From positions 70,171,931 to 70,235,930 of the forward strand of contig OZ035961.1 in NCBI GenBank assembly GCA_964034945.1: a stretch of 64,000 bases of DNA, read 5' to 3'. The DNA comes from Chrysopilus asiliformis (Eukaryota > Arthropoda > Insecta > Diptera > Rhagionidae). How positions within the stretch are numbered: position 1 is the first letter of the stretch; every line of letters starts with the position of its first letter. This document shows, in pieces, positions 19,866 through 30,915 of the stretch. A model generated the notes under the pieces. It saw nothing but the letters and a program-made list of their open reading frames with translations. It was not told the DNA's origin and searched no databases. A program made the translations under genes and the position numbers.

Positions 19866-20372
19866 TACTTCGTCCTTGTCGGGATAACGGAAGGTCCTCT
19901 AAGGATAACGTGATTATCCTTTTCTCCAAATTTTCCGGAAAAAAATCTATTCTGGGGGTTTTTGGGGTCGCTGAATCCGAATCTGTTATTAAAAAGTCAG
20001 TAAGGATAACGGAAGGTCCTGTAAGGATAACGTGATTATCCTTTTCTCCAAATTTTCCGGAAAAAATCTATTCTGGGGGTTTTTGGGGTCGCTGAATCCG
20101 AATCTATCATTAAAAAGTCAGTAAGGATAACGGAAGGTCCTGTAAGGATAACGTGATTATCCTTTTCTCCAAATTTTCCGGAAAAAAATCTATTCTGGGG
20201 GTTTCTTGGGGTCGCTGAATCCGAATCTGTCATTAAAAAGTCAGTAAGGATAACGGAAGGTTCTGTAAGGATAACGTGATTATCCCTTTCTCCAAATTTT
20301 CCGGAAAAAATCTATTCTGGGGGTTTTTGGGGTCGCTGAATACGATTCTCAAGTTAAAAAGCCTGTAAGGAC
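19866..20372. repeat. Minisatellite, about 125-bp unit, four copies
   Basis: Each unit contains TCCAAATTTTCCGGAAAAAA, a GGGGGTTTTTGGGGTCGC block and AAGGATAACGGAAGGTCC. The unit is homologous, in reverse complement, to the 10-unit array at 32986-34240 (shared GCGACCCCAAAAACCC and GTTATCCTTACAGGACCTTC). The minus-strand ORFs over it are repeat translations. Confidence 0.9.
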
Positions 20373-20429
20373 ATCTCAAATGTAAGGATATATATTTGAA
20401 GACTAAAAAGAACAAAATAAAAAAAATAA

Positions 20430-20690
20430 AAAAAAAAATTTTAAAAAAAGCTTTTATTAAAAAAGAATGCACTAAAAAGAAAAAAATAATTTTCTGGACG
20501 CTGTGTATCACAAATATAAAAGCTTTTAAAAAGCGAGATAAAGCATAAAACAATAAAATAAAAATTTATCGCGCTTTTAAAAAGCTTTTATATTTGTGAT
20601 ACACAGCGTCCAGAAAATTATTTTTTTTTCTTTTTAGTGCATTCTTTTTTAATAAAAGCTTTTTTAAAAAAAAAATTTTTTATTTTTTAC
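20430..20690. repeat. AT-rich near-perfect palindrome
   Basis: Arms of about 110-115 bp (20430-20543 and about 20569-20690) separated by about 25 bp. Both hold ATTTGTGATACACAGCGTCC or its complement. It could extrude as a cruciform or form a hairpin RNA. It sits directly before repeat A copy 2. Confidence 0.88.
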
Positions 20691-21817
20691 TTTCTTCTAC
20701 GGAGTATAATAAAGTATTGTACTCATGAAAAATTTCGACCTCTTAATTTTGCCTAAAAAACATTTCCCGATCACTCCTGAGTCGATTGGAGTCATATTTA
20801 AAAAATGTCTTTCTGTCTGTCAGTCTGTCAGTCTGTCAGTCTGTCAGTCTGTCAGTCTGTCAGTCTGTCAGTCTGTCAGTCTGTCAGTCTGTCAGTCTGT
20901 CAGTCTGTCAGTCTGTCAGTCTGTCAGTCTGTCAGTCTGTCAGTCTGTCAGTCTGTCAGTCTGTCAGCCTGTCAGTCTCTCAGTCTGTCAGTCTGTCAGT
21001 CTGTCAGTCTGTCTGTCAGTCTGTCAGTCTGTCAGTCTGTCAGTCTGTCTGTCAGTCTGTCAGTCTGTCTGTCAGTCTGTGTACAAGATTTCTCAAAAAC
21101 TAATAGAGCTAGCGCCATGAAATTTTATAGGCATGTTGGGTCCTGAAATGGGACAATCCTATCAACTTTTGGTGGAAATCCGTTAACCGGAAGTATCCAA
21201 AATGGCGGTTTTTCAAAAATCGCAATTTCGTTTTTCTCGATTTACTCCCAAACTACGCGTTTTTTAGTGGCCTTAAGTATGACAAAACTTGGAGAAAATA
21301 AAATTTCCCACACTTTTGTCTTTAGCTGTAACTCGATATCTCCACCTGTTATCGAGATAAACCGTTATTTCCAAAAAAAAACAGTTTTTTGCGATTATCT
21401 CGAAAACTAACGGGTTTTTGCTGACTGAATGTATGAAGTGAATTAATGAGAATGGGATTCTGCACAATTTTGTCTTTTACCGTTATCCGTTATCTTTTAC
21501 CGTTATTGAGATATTTTCATCAATATGTAAAAAATCATATGTTTGCGAATAATTTGCAAACTAACGGTTTTTCGACAAATCAGTTAAAAGAATAATTAAA
21601 GATGTTAACATTTTCTACATTTTTGCCATTTACCGTAAATTGGTATCTTTTACAGTTCTCAAGTTATCTCAAATTTTGTACGTTTTTGATATTTTTGAAT
21701 AAACCCAGAATTTATTGGGAGGTCGTCTTAGGTTGACAACGCGACAGGGCTCTAGCGTAAATTGCGCAGGGTCGTAGATTTTGTAGAAGAAAGTTTTGTG
21801 TTGACCACAACTGATAT
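20688..21817 (+). repeat. Repeat family A, copy 2 with expanded microsatellite
   Basis: The most complete unit: ACTTTCTTCTACGGAGTATA at the left, CTGT-rich array, then the block shared with copy 1, ending near GTAGAAGAAAGTTTTGTG. The left and right ends form a 12-bp inverted repeat. Copy 3 lies inverted about 370 bp downstream. Confidence 0.85.
20809..21080 (+). repeat. CTGTCAGT microsatellite, about 30 units
   Basis: An 8-bp unit CTGTCAGT repeated over about 270 bp, with occasional loss of CAGT (CTGTCTGT) in the last 90 bp. Other repeat A copies have only one to four units here. ORFs reading SVCQSVSL in three frames are artefacts of this array. Confidence 0.97.
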
Positions 21818-22185
21818 TTTTTATGTGTGATGACGGGATCTTGGCGTTACAAACGGTAAGGCAAAGTTAATATACCAAAGGTCAACATACGGATATAAAC
21901 ATGCGCCATGCCTGCTTTCTTGTCGTGGGCGCTGCTGAGCAGCCGACCGCATGCTTATCTGCTGCTTTTGACTATGCTACGTCACGATGGGGGATTATTT
22001 TGAATTTAGGTATTGTACTGATTTCAGATGTTAGAGAAAAATGATCTAAAATGAAAAAAAAATCAGAAAATTTGAGGAAATCTAATATATTTTGTTGAAA
22101 GTAGTATTGCAATTGAATTTCTATTTTTTTTTTTTACTTTGGGGGATTATTTTTCAAGTTTCGAGTTGTTAGAAAAATATCAGTT
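21818..22185. other. Spacer between inverted repeat A copies
   Basis: It contains a short repeat B terminal fragment (21826-21897, inverted) and unique AT-rich sequence, with GGGGGATTATTTT repeated near 21989 and 22141. No gene. Confidence 0.6.
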
Positions 22186-22988
22186 GTGGTCAACACAAAA
22201 CTTTCTTCTACAAAATCTACGACCCTGCGCAATTTACGCTAGTCGCGTTGTCAACCTAAGACGACCTCCCAATAAATTCTTGATTTATTCAAAAATATCA
22301 AAAACGTATAAAATTTGAGATAACTTGAGAACTGTAAAAGATATCAATTTACGGTAAATGGCAAAAATGTAGAAAATGTTAACATCTTTAATTATTCTTT
22401 TAACTGATTTGTCGAAAAACCGTTAGTTTGCAAATTATTCGCAAACATATGATTTTTTTACATATTAATGAAAATATCTCAATAACGGTAAAAGATAACG
22501 GATAACGGTAAGAAACAAAATTGTGCAGAATCCCATTCTCATTAATTCACTTCATACATTCAATCAGCAAAAACCCGTTAGTTTTCGAGATAATCGCAAA
22601 AAACTGTTTTTTTTTGGAAATAACGGTTTATCTCGATAACAGGTGGAGACATCGAGTTATAGCTAAAGACAAAAGTGTGGGAAATTTTATTTTCTCCAAG
22701 TTTTGTCATACTTAAGGCCACTAAAAAACGCGTAGTTTGGGAGTAAATCGAGAAAAACGAAATTGCGATTTTTGAAAAACCGCCATTTTGGATACTTCCG
22801 GTTAACGGATTTCCACCAAAAGTTGATAGGATCGTCCCATTTCAGGACCCAACATGCCTATAAAATTTCATGGCGTTTTTGAGAAATCTTGTACACAGAC
22901 TGACAGACAGAAAGACATTTTTTTAATATGACTCCAATCGACTCAGGAGTGATCGGGAAATGTTTTTTAGGCAAAATTAAGAGGTAAA
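22186..22988 (-). repeat. Repeat family A, copy 3 (inverted)
   Basis: Reverse complement of copy 2 over about 800 bp, with only a short CTGT array (near 22900). It is truncated at the left-end motif. Confidence 0.85.
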
Positions 22989-23069
22989 AAAATCCTATAG
23001 GATTTACCTACTGAAATGCATACACTATCTACAAAAACAAAGCAGTTTAAAGTTTGGCAATGATACAAG

Positions 23070-23075
23070 TTTATT
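23070..23075 (-). terminator. Polyadenylation signal of ARPC4
   Basis: AATAAA on the minus strand, 31 nt downstream of the ARPC4 stop codon. Confidence 0.7.
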
Positions 23076-23106
23076 ACATGAATTGAAATGGTACATATTA
23101 AGTCTG

Positions 23107-23613
23107 TTAGAAACGTTTTAAAAACTCTTCTGCACATATTCTAGCTCTGGCATTCACAGCCAATTTCATTTCGCTAATTTCCTTGTCGATTTCCTCCATG
23201 AAATGAATCACAAAATCTACTAGTTTGTGTTTATACATTTGTTCGGTGTGGAAGTTTGTTATTAAGAAACTGATATCGTAGCCTTCGATTGGTTTACGCC
23301 GCAATATGACAAAGTTTTCAGCGCGTCTCATCATAAACCTCGTAAACTTATGGCATAGAATTTTCTCAATTTCGTCAGCTTGTTTCACTGCGATGTTGAT
23401 CCTTACGGAGTTAATACTGGTCTCAATTAATACACGCTCCCGATCATTCCTGGATATCACTACTGGAGTTAGCAAGAGTTCTTTGCTGCTGCGAACTTCT
23501 ATTTCGGGCTTATTGTGCCGCTCCACCACTTGAGACGAAAAGTTTGACAGGCACATTGCCGCGGTCAAGGTATGTCGTACAGCGGTCAGATATGGTTTTA
23601 ACGTAGCCGACAT
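23107..23613 (-). CDS. ARPC4: Arp2/3 complex subunit 4 (ARPC4, p20)
   Basis: A 168-residue protein, the normal length for ARPC4, starting [12 protein letters not shown] and ending EEFLKRF. Highly conserved stretches include [55 protein letters not shown] and [17 protein letters not shown]4 pairs with ARPC2 to form the core of the Arp2/3 complex, which nucleates branched actin. The open frame extends 23 codons upstream (to 23682), but that extension is not family-like, so the ATG at 23613 is chosen. No intron interrupts the frame. AATAAA follows 31 nt after the stop. A retrocopy is possible, but no poly-A tail or target duplication was seen and the frame is undamaged. Confidence 0.96.
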   Translation of the reverse strand: MSATLKPYLTAVRHTLTAAMCLSNFSSQVVERHNKPEIEVRSSKELLLTPVVISRNDRERVLIETSINSVRINIAVKQADEIEKILCHKFTRFMMRRAENFVILRRKPIEGYDISFLITNFHTEQMYKHKLVDFVIHFMEEIDKEISEMKLAVNARARICAEEFLKRF

Positions 23614-24054
23614 GACTTCTTCAAGATACCTTTTTAATGCAAAAACTTGAAATCGGATGACGAACCAGATCCGCACGCCCAATTCGACCCACTGACAGCA
23701 CTACATTTTTTATTATAATTAATTAAAGTTCTTTTATAAGTAGAGTGACTGTATAATACTAACGTGTGACTAGAGTGACTGTATAATACTAAAGTGTGGC
23801 TAAAATTACTATGTGCGGTATTACACTTGCCTTATTTAAGCCGGCAACTTTTGGGCTTAAATAAGCAAATCCTGTTTGCATATGCTACACAAGTTTACAT
23901 GGCTGTGTGTGGACTCAACATCAGTTATGCTTTAGTTTCCAGACAGTTAACATGGGAAAAACCATTGAAATTGCTGCTGCTTCATATACTTCCCAAGATC
24001 TTTACCTGCTGACTTTCTGACCGTCAGCAGGTAAAGAAAATTATTTCTCCGTAC
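23614..24054. other. ARPC4 upstream region
   Basis: Probable 5' UTR/promoter side of ARPC4, with a tandem duplication of about 27 bp (GTGACTGTATAATACTAA) near 23744-23795. It also has a hairpin at 23999-24034: TTTACCTGCTGAC, 9-nt loop, GTCAGCAGGTAAA. No TATA element can be assigned. Confidence 0.5.
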
Positions 24055-24891
24055 AGCGGCGTCCAAACGCGCGGTTTTTTGCTCCGTTTTACCCGCGCAA
24101 ACCGAGTCTGCGCAGACATGTCATAGCGTCTGGACGATACACAGTTAGTTCGCGCGGATCAAAAGTACGGCCTGTGCGAGTTCAGGTTGTGTCTGAAAAT
24201 AATTGTGGCACGCGGAGGCAAATCGTAGCATGTGGACGAAAATTCAGTCAGTTTTTGTGTCAGTTTTTGTTTTTCAAATTATTGTTGCTACCTTTAAATA
24301 TTTATCCCGTAAAACTTCGTATATTGCTTCGCAGGTTTCAGGGATAATCACACTTAAAGATTGTTTGGAAACAGCTGTACTAAATTTTAAGTCCTCGTAG
24401 CTGCGCCCCGTTGCCAGGAACCTTAAACTAGCGGCGAGCCGTTCATGGAGTGTGATAGCTTTCCTCATGCATGTGACTTTCCTTTCTATTTTTGGCGACA
24501 CCAGCGATAATAGTCAGTTGTACGTTCCTATATTCACACGCAAATAATTTTGCCAATCATTTTCTTCTTGTAGGAATTCTTGAAATAAGTTCACATGCGA
24601 ATATATGTTTCTTTTATTTGCACCACTTAGTTCGCCGACACTTCTTTTTTTTCCTTTTTTTACAAAGAATACAAACACTTAAACTGAAAAGTAAAAAGTC
24701 TTGCTCGCCTAATCTATTCATTATAGAAAATGAATAAACACAATGTGTTTATGCACGAAGTTTCAAACAAAACTGCGATAAAATATAAAAAAAAACGGAA
24801 CCGTGTGGACGCGAAGGTTACTCAGTTTTTTTTACATAGATAACCGTGCAAAATAAGTCGTAGCAAAAAAACCGCGCGTTTGGACGCCGCT
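24055..24891. mobile_element. PIF/Harbinger element, internally deleted (837 bp)
   Basis: Nearly perfect inverted repeats of about 28 bp beginning AGCGGCGTCCAAACGCGCGG, flanked by the 3-bp duplication TAC (24052-24054 and 24892-24894). It encodes a fragment of a Harbinger transposase on the minus strand. Confidence 0.88.
24274..24501 (-). pseudogene. Harbinger transposase N-terminal fragment
   Basis: 75 codons containing ITLHERLAASLRFLATGRSY, then SVIIPETCEAIYEVLRDKY. This is the conserved segment just before the DDE nuclease domain of PIF/Harbinger (HARBI1-like) transposases. The catalytic residues are missing, so it cannot act as a nuclease. Confidence 0.85.
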
Positions 24892-24894
24892 TAC

Positions 24895-25560
24895 TACTTT
24901 TCCCAAACCGGTTCACACGCTTTGCATGTATGCAGAAAGTTGTCGATAAGCCATGATTTCGAGTGGCAACTTTTCCCTTCTATCTCCGTAGTCGTTTCTC
25001 TCGAAAATCGGCTTAGACCACGATTACTCAGGCTTAAGCCTAAACCCCAATTACGCGTTCGTGCGTGCGGCATGATTTTGTTCTGGCATCTAGTAGTTGT
25101 CATCGCGTCTAAAAGTAGAAACTGAACCTACTCTACGCGGCACGGACGCGGCAACGCGTCTGAGCAACGCGCAATTATTCATTTACTCATTTAAATGCGT
25201 AGTTTTTACCTTCACCGCGTGGGTGCCGCACGCACGAACGCGTAATTGGGGTTTAGGCTTTAGTGTGGCGCCACAAATCGACTCTTTACGGGCGAGGGAC
25301 GAAGTGGGAACGATGACACGAAAAGTCGAACCCAAACTAAAAATTTCAGTTGCTCAAGAAGCAGAACGAATGCTGATTGGCTGATTCATTTCCACTTGTT
25401 ACAAAAAAATCATTTACTCCGTGATCGTCGTAGAGTGCGTACATGTTGTTAAGCTAAAATTTGTTTATTCGATGGCAAACTGGAATAAAAGTCAGACAAC
25501 GATTTTGATTGAAGCATACGAGCAGCACCCCAAACATTCACAAACACGAAATTAAATACA
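24895..25560 (+). mobile_element. Fragment of the Z-family Harbinger-type element
   Basis: The part at about 25220-25560 is homologous, in inverse orientation, to 53800-54131 inside element Z. It includes a block with GGCGCCACA, a CGTCGTAGAGTGCGTACATG stretch and a coding start MANWNKSQTTILIEAYEQH at 25472. The latter looks like the start of a Myb/SANT-like protein of the kind that accompanies Harbinger transposases; it stops after about 27 codons here. Confidence 0.6.
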
Positions 25561-25845
25561 AAAAAAAAACTTTTCACAAACACGAAATTAAAAAAAAATT
25601 TGATATTTCATTTGCCAAATGGTAAACTTATGCGGTTTTCTCAGTTAAGAGCTATTTCCGCGAGTACATGTAAAGTGCAAACTTTGATTTAATTCAGAAA
25701 ATGAAAAAATCGCCTCTCATGTATTGAAAAACTTGCAGTATTTTTAAAGTAATGCAGTATTTTTAAAATTCTGAAGTGCGTACTGACGCTTTTCCAGTAC
25801 CAGTACTCAGTACTGATACTTGTTTTTTCCAGTACCAGTACATTT

Positions 25846-25911
25846 GATACAGAGAAATACAGTACCAGTACCAGTACAAGTACTGGTACTGGTACTGTAT
25901 TTCTCTGTATC
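25846..25911. repeat. Perfect 32-bp inverted repeat with 2-bp spacer
   Basis: Arms 25846-25877 and 25880-25911 are exactly complementary. They are built of GTACTGGTACTG units capped by ATACAGAGAAATAC. Neighbouring sequence (25780-25990) carries many more degenerate CAGTAC/GTACTG motifs. Confidence 0.93.
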
Positions 25912-26010
25912 TAAAATACTGGTACTGATTTTTCCCAGTATCAGTATCAATGGACTGGTACTGCTTTTGTACTGCAGTACAAAAAGTACTTAAGTACGCC
26001 CAGCTCTGAT

Positions 26011-26538
26011 CAACACTAACATTTTCTTTGCTCTACTATTATTTTTGTCCACACAATACATTTTAACCGCTCTTGCAATTCAAAATAACGGCTGTCCGTT
26101 TATTAACACCAAGAGTGAAAAGAGTTCGAACACAGCAGCTGTTAGAGTGCTCTGACGCCAAAGTGCCATACTCACAGATATCGGAATTAGAATAGATATT
26201 GTGTTTTGCTATCTCAAATAGGCCACTGAAATGTCAAAATATTATTATGGGGAAAGGAGATAAATATATCATGCTTCGTTTTGGAATATAGAATGTTTGT
26301 AGTTCACTTAAAAGCTAAAATTCATTTTTAATTTGAAACTTGATAAAAGCAAAGTTGGCAATTCTGGATTCATTTCACTATGGTATGCAAATAAATTTTA
26401 GGCTTATGAAAATAGAGAAAGCATTAGTGTTTTTGGCCCATTTCTTTATACGGGCTTTTCAAGTAAGGCGCATTCTATGGGATATATTTCTGTGGCCATA
26501 CTCGAATAGTTTTTCCTCACTTCAGGCGCCAGGAGTGA
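26011..26538. other. Unassigned AT-rich stretch
   Basis: Nothing recognised. It ends at the 8-bp target duplication of the next hAT element. Confidence 0.5.
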
Positions 26539-26935
26539 CTCCAAAGCAGTGTTGCCGCTGACCTCAAGCCCAAAGTCGCTGAAATGAGAAAAAATCTCAA
26601 AAGTCTCCGAAATTAAAGACAAAAATCGCTAGTTTTGAGACTTTTTTTAATGCATATTTAAACATATATCTTGTTTTCAAGTCGGTTTTATTCTTTGTTT
26701 TTAACAATAATAAAATATAATAACAAAAAAAACAACTTTGTCTTCTTAACCCTTTCAATACATATTTTTTTCTATGGAGGTTAAAAATACTCTCTATACA
26801 AATTAATGATGTTTAAGCTATTAGTATTCATTTAAAACAAAAAAAAAATCAAAAATTTTAATTTTTCTTAAATTACGTCCACTGTAGTCCAGCTTTTTAC
26901 TAAAAAAATCAAAATTGGGTCACAAATGCATTTAA

Positions 26936-27031
26936 CCCTTTCAGTCACCACGTACACTATAGTGTACACACTATATAAGTTATGGCTTCTGAAAAGTATG
27001 TACACTGTAGTGTACGGGGTGACTGAAAGGG
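26936..27031. mobile_element. 96-bp palindromic MITE with TTAA duplications
   Basis: Inverted ends CCCTTTCAGTCACC, with internal GTACACTATAGTGTAC and GTACACTGTAGTGTAC palindromes. TTAA lies at 26932-26935 and 27032-27035. TTAA and CCCTTT ends fit a piggyBac-type MITE. Confidence 0.85.
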
Positions 27032-27068
27032 TTAACAGACACACTGCACCTGCAGCAAAGCAAACATT

Positions 27069-27690
27069 GGGCGCATTCACGGTACTCAACAGTTGAGAAA
27101 TTTGCTCAACAGTTGAGAGATTTACTCATCATAACCACTGATCGGACGCCATTTTTTGTATCGAAAAATTTCTGCGATACTTTTCTGCCCAACCGATGGA
27201 TTGAGTATTTTGACAGATAACAACTGGCGTTTTTTCGAAAAACAAAATATTTGAAAAAACAGAATGGCTTTTCTGGATCAAATTTAAGATATGGAATATA
27301 ATATTTTCGAAACTCCGGAGGTGCATCACAGATTACAAACTGATAAGTTGCATTTTATTAGTTTACAAGAGATGGAAATATTTCCAATCGTTTGAAGAAA
27401 TTTTTCATTCCGCACTTTCACCGATTCACGGCCTTTAAATATTTCATGCGCAAATAAAAATGTTTGCACTAAATCAGGAATCTGTTGCAATGTTTGTGGT
27501 AACATCATCTTCAGCTAAAAACTCCAAAAACCAGTGGTTTTCCATAATTCCAACTAACAATTTTCACACAACAAATTTTCCCTCCATTTGTATATGCAAA
27601 GATTGACAGATATCAGCTGTTTAATGTATCGAGGCATTCACGAGAACTAATCGAGATTTACTCAACCGTTGAGTATTCGTGAATGCGCCC
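27069..27690. mobile_element. MITE (622 bp)
   Basis: Inverted ends GGGCGCATTCACG followed by ACTCAACNGTTGAG, repeated several times near both ends. Superfamily uncertain; a 3-bp ATT duplication is possible if the right end includes one extra A. Confidence 0.75.
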
Positions 27691-28656
27691 AATTTAAAAT
27701 AAATTTGACGTTTATTTAAGTTGAGTGATTCATGTTTTTTCTTATTGGGGGACTCTGTGGTACTTATTTATATACATTTGGTAGGTTATTGTGGTAAAAT
27801 ATGAATTGTCCAAGATTCAGTGTAACCTCTTATGCTAAATTCATATTTTACCTTTGCATCCAACCATAGTGAGTAAGTTATTAATGTAATTTAGCAATTA
27901 AGCAATTTTGGGTTATAAAAAGAAAGTTGATCAATAAAGAAGACACAGTCGATTCTATTCTGTCATGCGTTTCATTTCGCATTAAAGAGCCTGTTCACTC
28001 AGGGGCTCAGTCCCACTTCCTCACCTTGCCCTAATGTTGCCAGTTTCTGTCAGTATTAGGCGGACTATTTCAACCAATCTAAACATGGTCAAAGAGTCGT
28101 GCAATTCATTTTGCTATTCTGTATCGGAGTCGTGCATTAACTTGCTACTCCACCCGAACCGTGCAATTTATTTTGCTGTTTGGCTCTTCGTTGAAGACAT
28201 CGCGATCTTCCGATCTCCGCTGCTCAACTATTCTATCCAACCCGGAACACCACATTATAATGTAAAAAGCATAAATGTAAAAAAATTGTGAAAAGTATGA
28301 TATTTATTAGCAAAATTTTCAACACAGTTTTTTTTAAGAAATCGCTGAAAATCTCCGAGAAGTCGCCAAAAGACCACTAAAATCTCAACACGTGCTTTTC
28401 AAGGCATGCAAGTCGCTAGGAATGAGATAAGTCGCTGAAAATGGCAACACTGGTTGCCGCTGACCTTAAGCCCAAAATCGCTGAAATGAGGAGAAAAAAT
28501 CTCTGAAAATCTCCGAGAAGTCGCCAAAAGACTACTAAAATCTCAAATCTCAACACGTACTTTTCAAGGCATGAAAGTCGCTAGAAATGAGATAAGTCGC
28601 TGAAAATGGCCACACTGCTCCAAAGTTAAAAACGAACACACGCTATATAAAATTAG

Positions 28657-28940
28657 CAGTCTCTCTCGAGTTGCTGATTGGAGTGGTCGAGATTGGTTCC
28701 GGTCGGAGGAATCGCCACTTTGAGTGTATTTAGATGCAGAGTTGTGTGTTCCAGGCGGCTCGGGTGTCGGTCGTGATCTCGACTGTACACGCCAGATCAT
28801 ACGTGTCGCCATTTTCATGGCGCACGTGTAAAAACATTATTTTATAAAACCTACTCGCTGCACCATTTATGTGCAGTGAGAGAAGATTAACTCACGTATA
28901 TAGTTTTTACTGGGCCAACCTAACTCAAACTCAAAAAAAA
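28657..28940 (+). mobile_element. SINE-like retroposon, copy 1
   Basis: 284 bp ending in eight A. It is closely similar to 36107-36408, which has a clear target duplication. It contains GGTTCCGGTCGG, only a weak match to a pol III B box, so tRNA origin is not shown. Confidence 0.75.
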
Positions 28941-29369
28941 GGCGAGGGGTATCGAGTGGGAATTTTCTCAGAGGTGAGACCTATCTAGATCGATTCCTTG
29001 TCCCCGAAAATCCCTAACCCCCAAGTTTCGTAAAAATCGTTAGGCGGGTTTCGAAAACTCGAAGATCATTTGTGCAGACAGACAGACAGACAGTCCTCGT
29101 ATTATATTATAGGATTCGGCCTCCAGCTGCTCCCACGATGCCTTTTTCAAATTATTTCTTTTGTAAAGATTACTTTTGGTATTCCAGAGACACTCTTTTA
29201 AACGGTATTCGATTATAAAACGGAGCATCTCTCCAGGTGATAAATTACAATCCGCCATCTTAAATTCATGAATGTCAAATTTCCGTCAACATTTCTGTTA
29301 GCAAAGATGTCGGAAAAAACTGTCTGACCTTTCTGTCGTAACAGCTGTCATTTCAATCTGCACCATCAG
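28941..29369 (-). pseudogene. MADF-like domain fragment, copy 1
   Basis: On the minus strand from ATG 29258 a 72-codon frame includes MLRFIIEYRLKECLWNTKS and ASWEQLEAE, the pattern of the first helices of MADF/Myb-like domains (FIELY, CLW, AW). A homologous, more decayed copy in opposite orientation lies at 39060-39310. MADF proteins often accompany PIF/Harbinger transposases. The left part (28941-29110) is repeat-like, with an ACAG tandem. Confidence 0.55.
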
Positions 29370-29787
29370 GAGCGCGTTCGCCGTTGCAAAATAGTCAGCT
29401 ATAGTTGATTATTTCTGACTATGCTCGGTGAGCAGAGTTAGAAATAGTCAAGCGTAGCTAACACACACATAGACAGTGTGTAAATCATGATTGGCATATA
29501 AATGTCCAAATTCCCGCCTGAGTTCAGTTTTTAGGAACAGAAAAAGGAAAATGGACATGAAATTATTTACGCAGATGAAAATTAATAACGATATGTTTTA
29601 AAAAATTGGGGTTTTTGTTCATTCTTCAGTGTGTGTGTGAGCTGTCAAACGAAAAGCAACTACGACTATGACTATGGTCGTTCGTGGTGCACATGACTAT
29701 AGTTGACTACCGCGAGCTATGACAGATTGACGTCATTAGCTATTGCTAGCTACGACTACGACTATCAATGCGTCGACGAACGCGCTC
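29370..29787. mobile_element. MITE family S, copy 1 (CAG duplication)
   Basis: Ends GAGCGCGTTCG and CGAACGCGCTC, flanked by CAG at 29367-29369 and 29788-29790. Copy 2 at 60420-60934 is in inverse orientation with a CTG duplication. The interior is full of AGTCGTAGCTA-type motifs near both ends. Confidence 0.88.
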
Positions 29788-30273
29788 CAGATGTAACAGC
29801 GACATTGACGCCCGTCATACACTTGAGCTAAGCTATGTGAGCGAGGCTAGCTATAGTCACATAGTCTAGCTGGGTTAGCTCACCTCGTTGCACACTTGAG
29901 CTAAGCTACGCGGCGATATTTTCGGTAAATATATGCATTTTTCCACTTTATCTGCAGCCATTTTTAGATATAAATTATTTAACGCGATTGAAAATATTCC
30001 GCAAAAGAATTCAATTTTCACGTTTTCCTTACACTTTTATGTCCACAAAATACTACACTTTTGCAAACACCGATTCTACACTGTATAACGCCGAAAATAT
30101 TTATATGTGAGTGTCAGCGATGCCAGCGAAGTCGTTCGCGTAGTTGAGGACTGAACTACGCAAGCGAGCTTAGTCCGCGTCGCCCATCACTAGGCGACGT
30201 AGTTTCATAGTTTCGCTGAAGTGTGCGGTCACCAATGTAAATGCTAAGGATTTTACTTTCAGCGAGAAACTTA

Positions 30274-30915
30274 AGGCCCAACTATGATAGACATAAGAAC
30301 GCATATGTAGCTGCATATGTCATTTCCAGAATAAGAAAGTCAATGTTAATACCCACAATAGACATATGTATGTCAAGAGTGTTGCCACTTTCAAACCTTC
30401 GTTAAACATTCGTTAAGCATGAATAATTCGATACAAATGGAACTGGCATCATATGTAAATAGTGAACATAACCTAAAATTTTTCCAAAAAGGGAGTCAAG
30501 CAGAACAACAGATAGTCAAAGACATTTGTGGTCATTCTCGTATGAATAAAAAATGGATCCGGATTAAGCCTTTTTATTTTTAATAAGGTGACTACGTAGT
30601 ATCCGTGCGTTTTCCTGTCGCGATTGATTTCTCGTACATCACATAAACGCTTCTTTCTGCCGTATCCATCCAGTTCATCTTTCAGGTCACTTAATTCTTT
30701 TAAGCACTTCACAATTTCAAATACTTCTTTAATTTTTTTTCAATTCACTCATTTTTTCCTTCAACTCTGTCAATTACTATCGAGAAGAATTTGACTTTAC
30801 TTATGTCAGTCTATGCCTATTATGGTTAGCTTTTATGTTGACAGCTATGCATGTCAACATTCGTTGGGAATTTGACATTTACATATGCGTTCTTATGTTT
30901 ATCATAGTTGGGCCT
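30274..30915. mobile_element. PIF/Harbinger element, deleted (642 bp)
   Basis: 37-bp inverted ends starting AGGCCCAACTATGATA, with TTA duplications at 30271-30273 and 30916-30918. It encodes a transposase N-terminal piece on the minus strand. Confidence 0.92.
30473..30712 (-). pseudogene. Harbinger transposase N-terminal fragment
   Basis: 79 codons. The segment VREINRDRKTHGYYVVTLL followed by RMTTNVFDYLL matches the conserved N-terminal helices of PIF/Harbinger transposases (the reINrdR...G...LL and RMt...Fd.LL signature). The DDE domain is absent. It confirms the superfamily of the TTA-flanked elements in this window. Confidence 0.82.

Larger units (their letters stand above)
26547..28617. 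mobile_element. hAT element, non-autonomous composite (2071 bp)
   Basis: Ends CAGTGTTGCCGCTGACC and GGCCACACTG, with exact 8-bp duplications CTCCAAAG at 26539-26546 and 28618-28625. The right end is present twice in tandem (28320-28452 and 28490-28617, with AAATCTCCGAGAAGTCGCC in both), so the end was duplicated. It carries two nested MITEs (26936-27031 and 27069-27690). No transposase is seen. Confidence 0.9.

Noticed and set aside
20725..21146. Three overlapping ORFs rich in S, V, C, Q, L
   Set aside because: They are readings of the CTGTCAGT array in each frame.
21273..22715. Conserved 64-codon ORF in repeat A copies
   Set aside because: Its conservation follows from the repeat itself; composition and frame breaks in other copies argue against coding.
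23614..23682. 23-codon N-terminal extension of ARPC4
   Set aside because: The extension has no similarity to the family, and the protein from the ATG at 23613 has the normal length and start.
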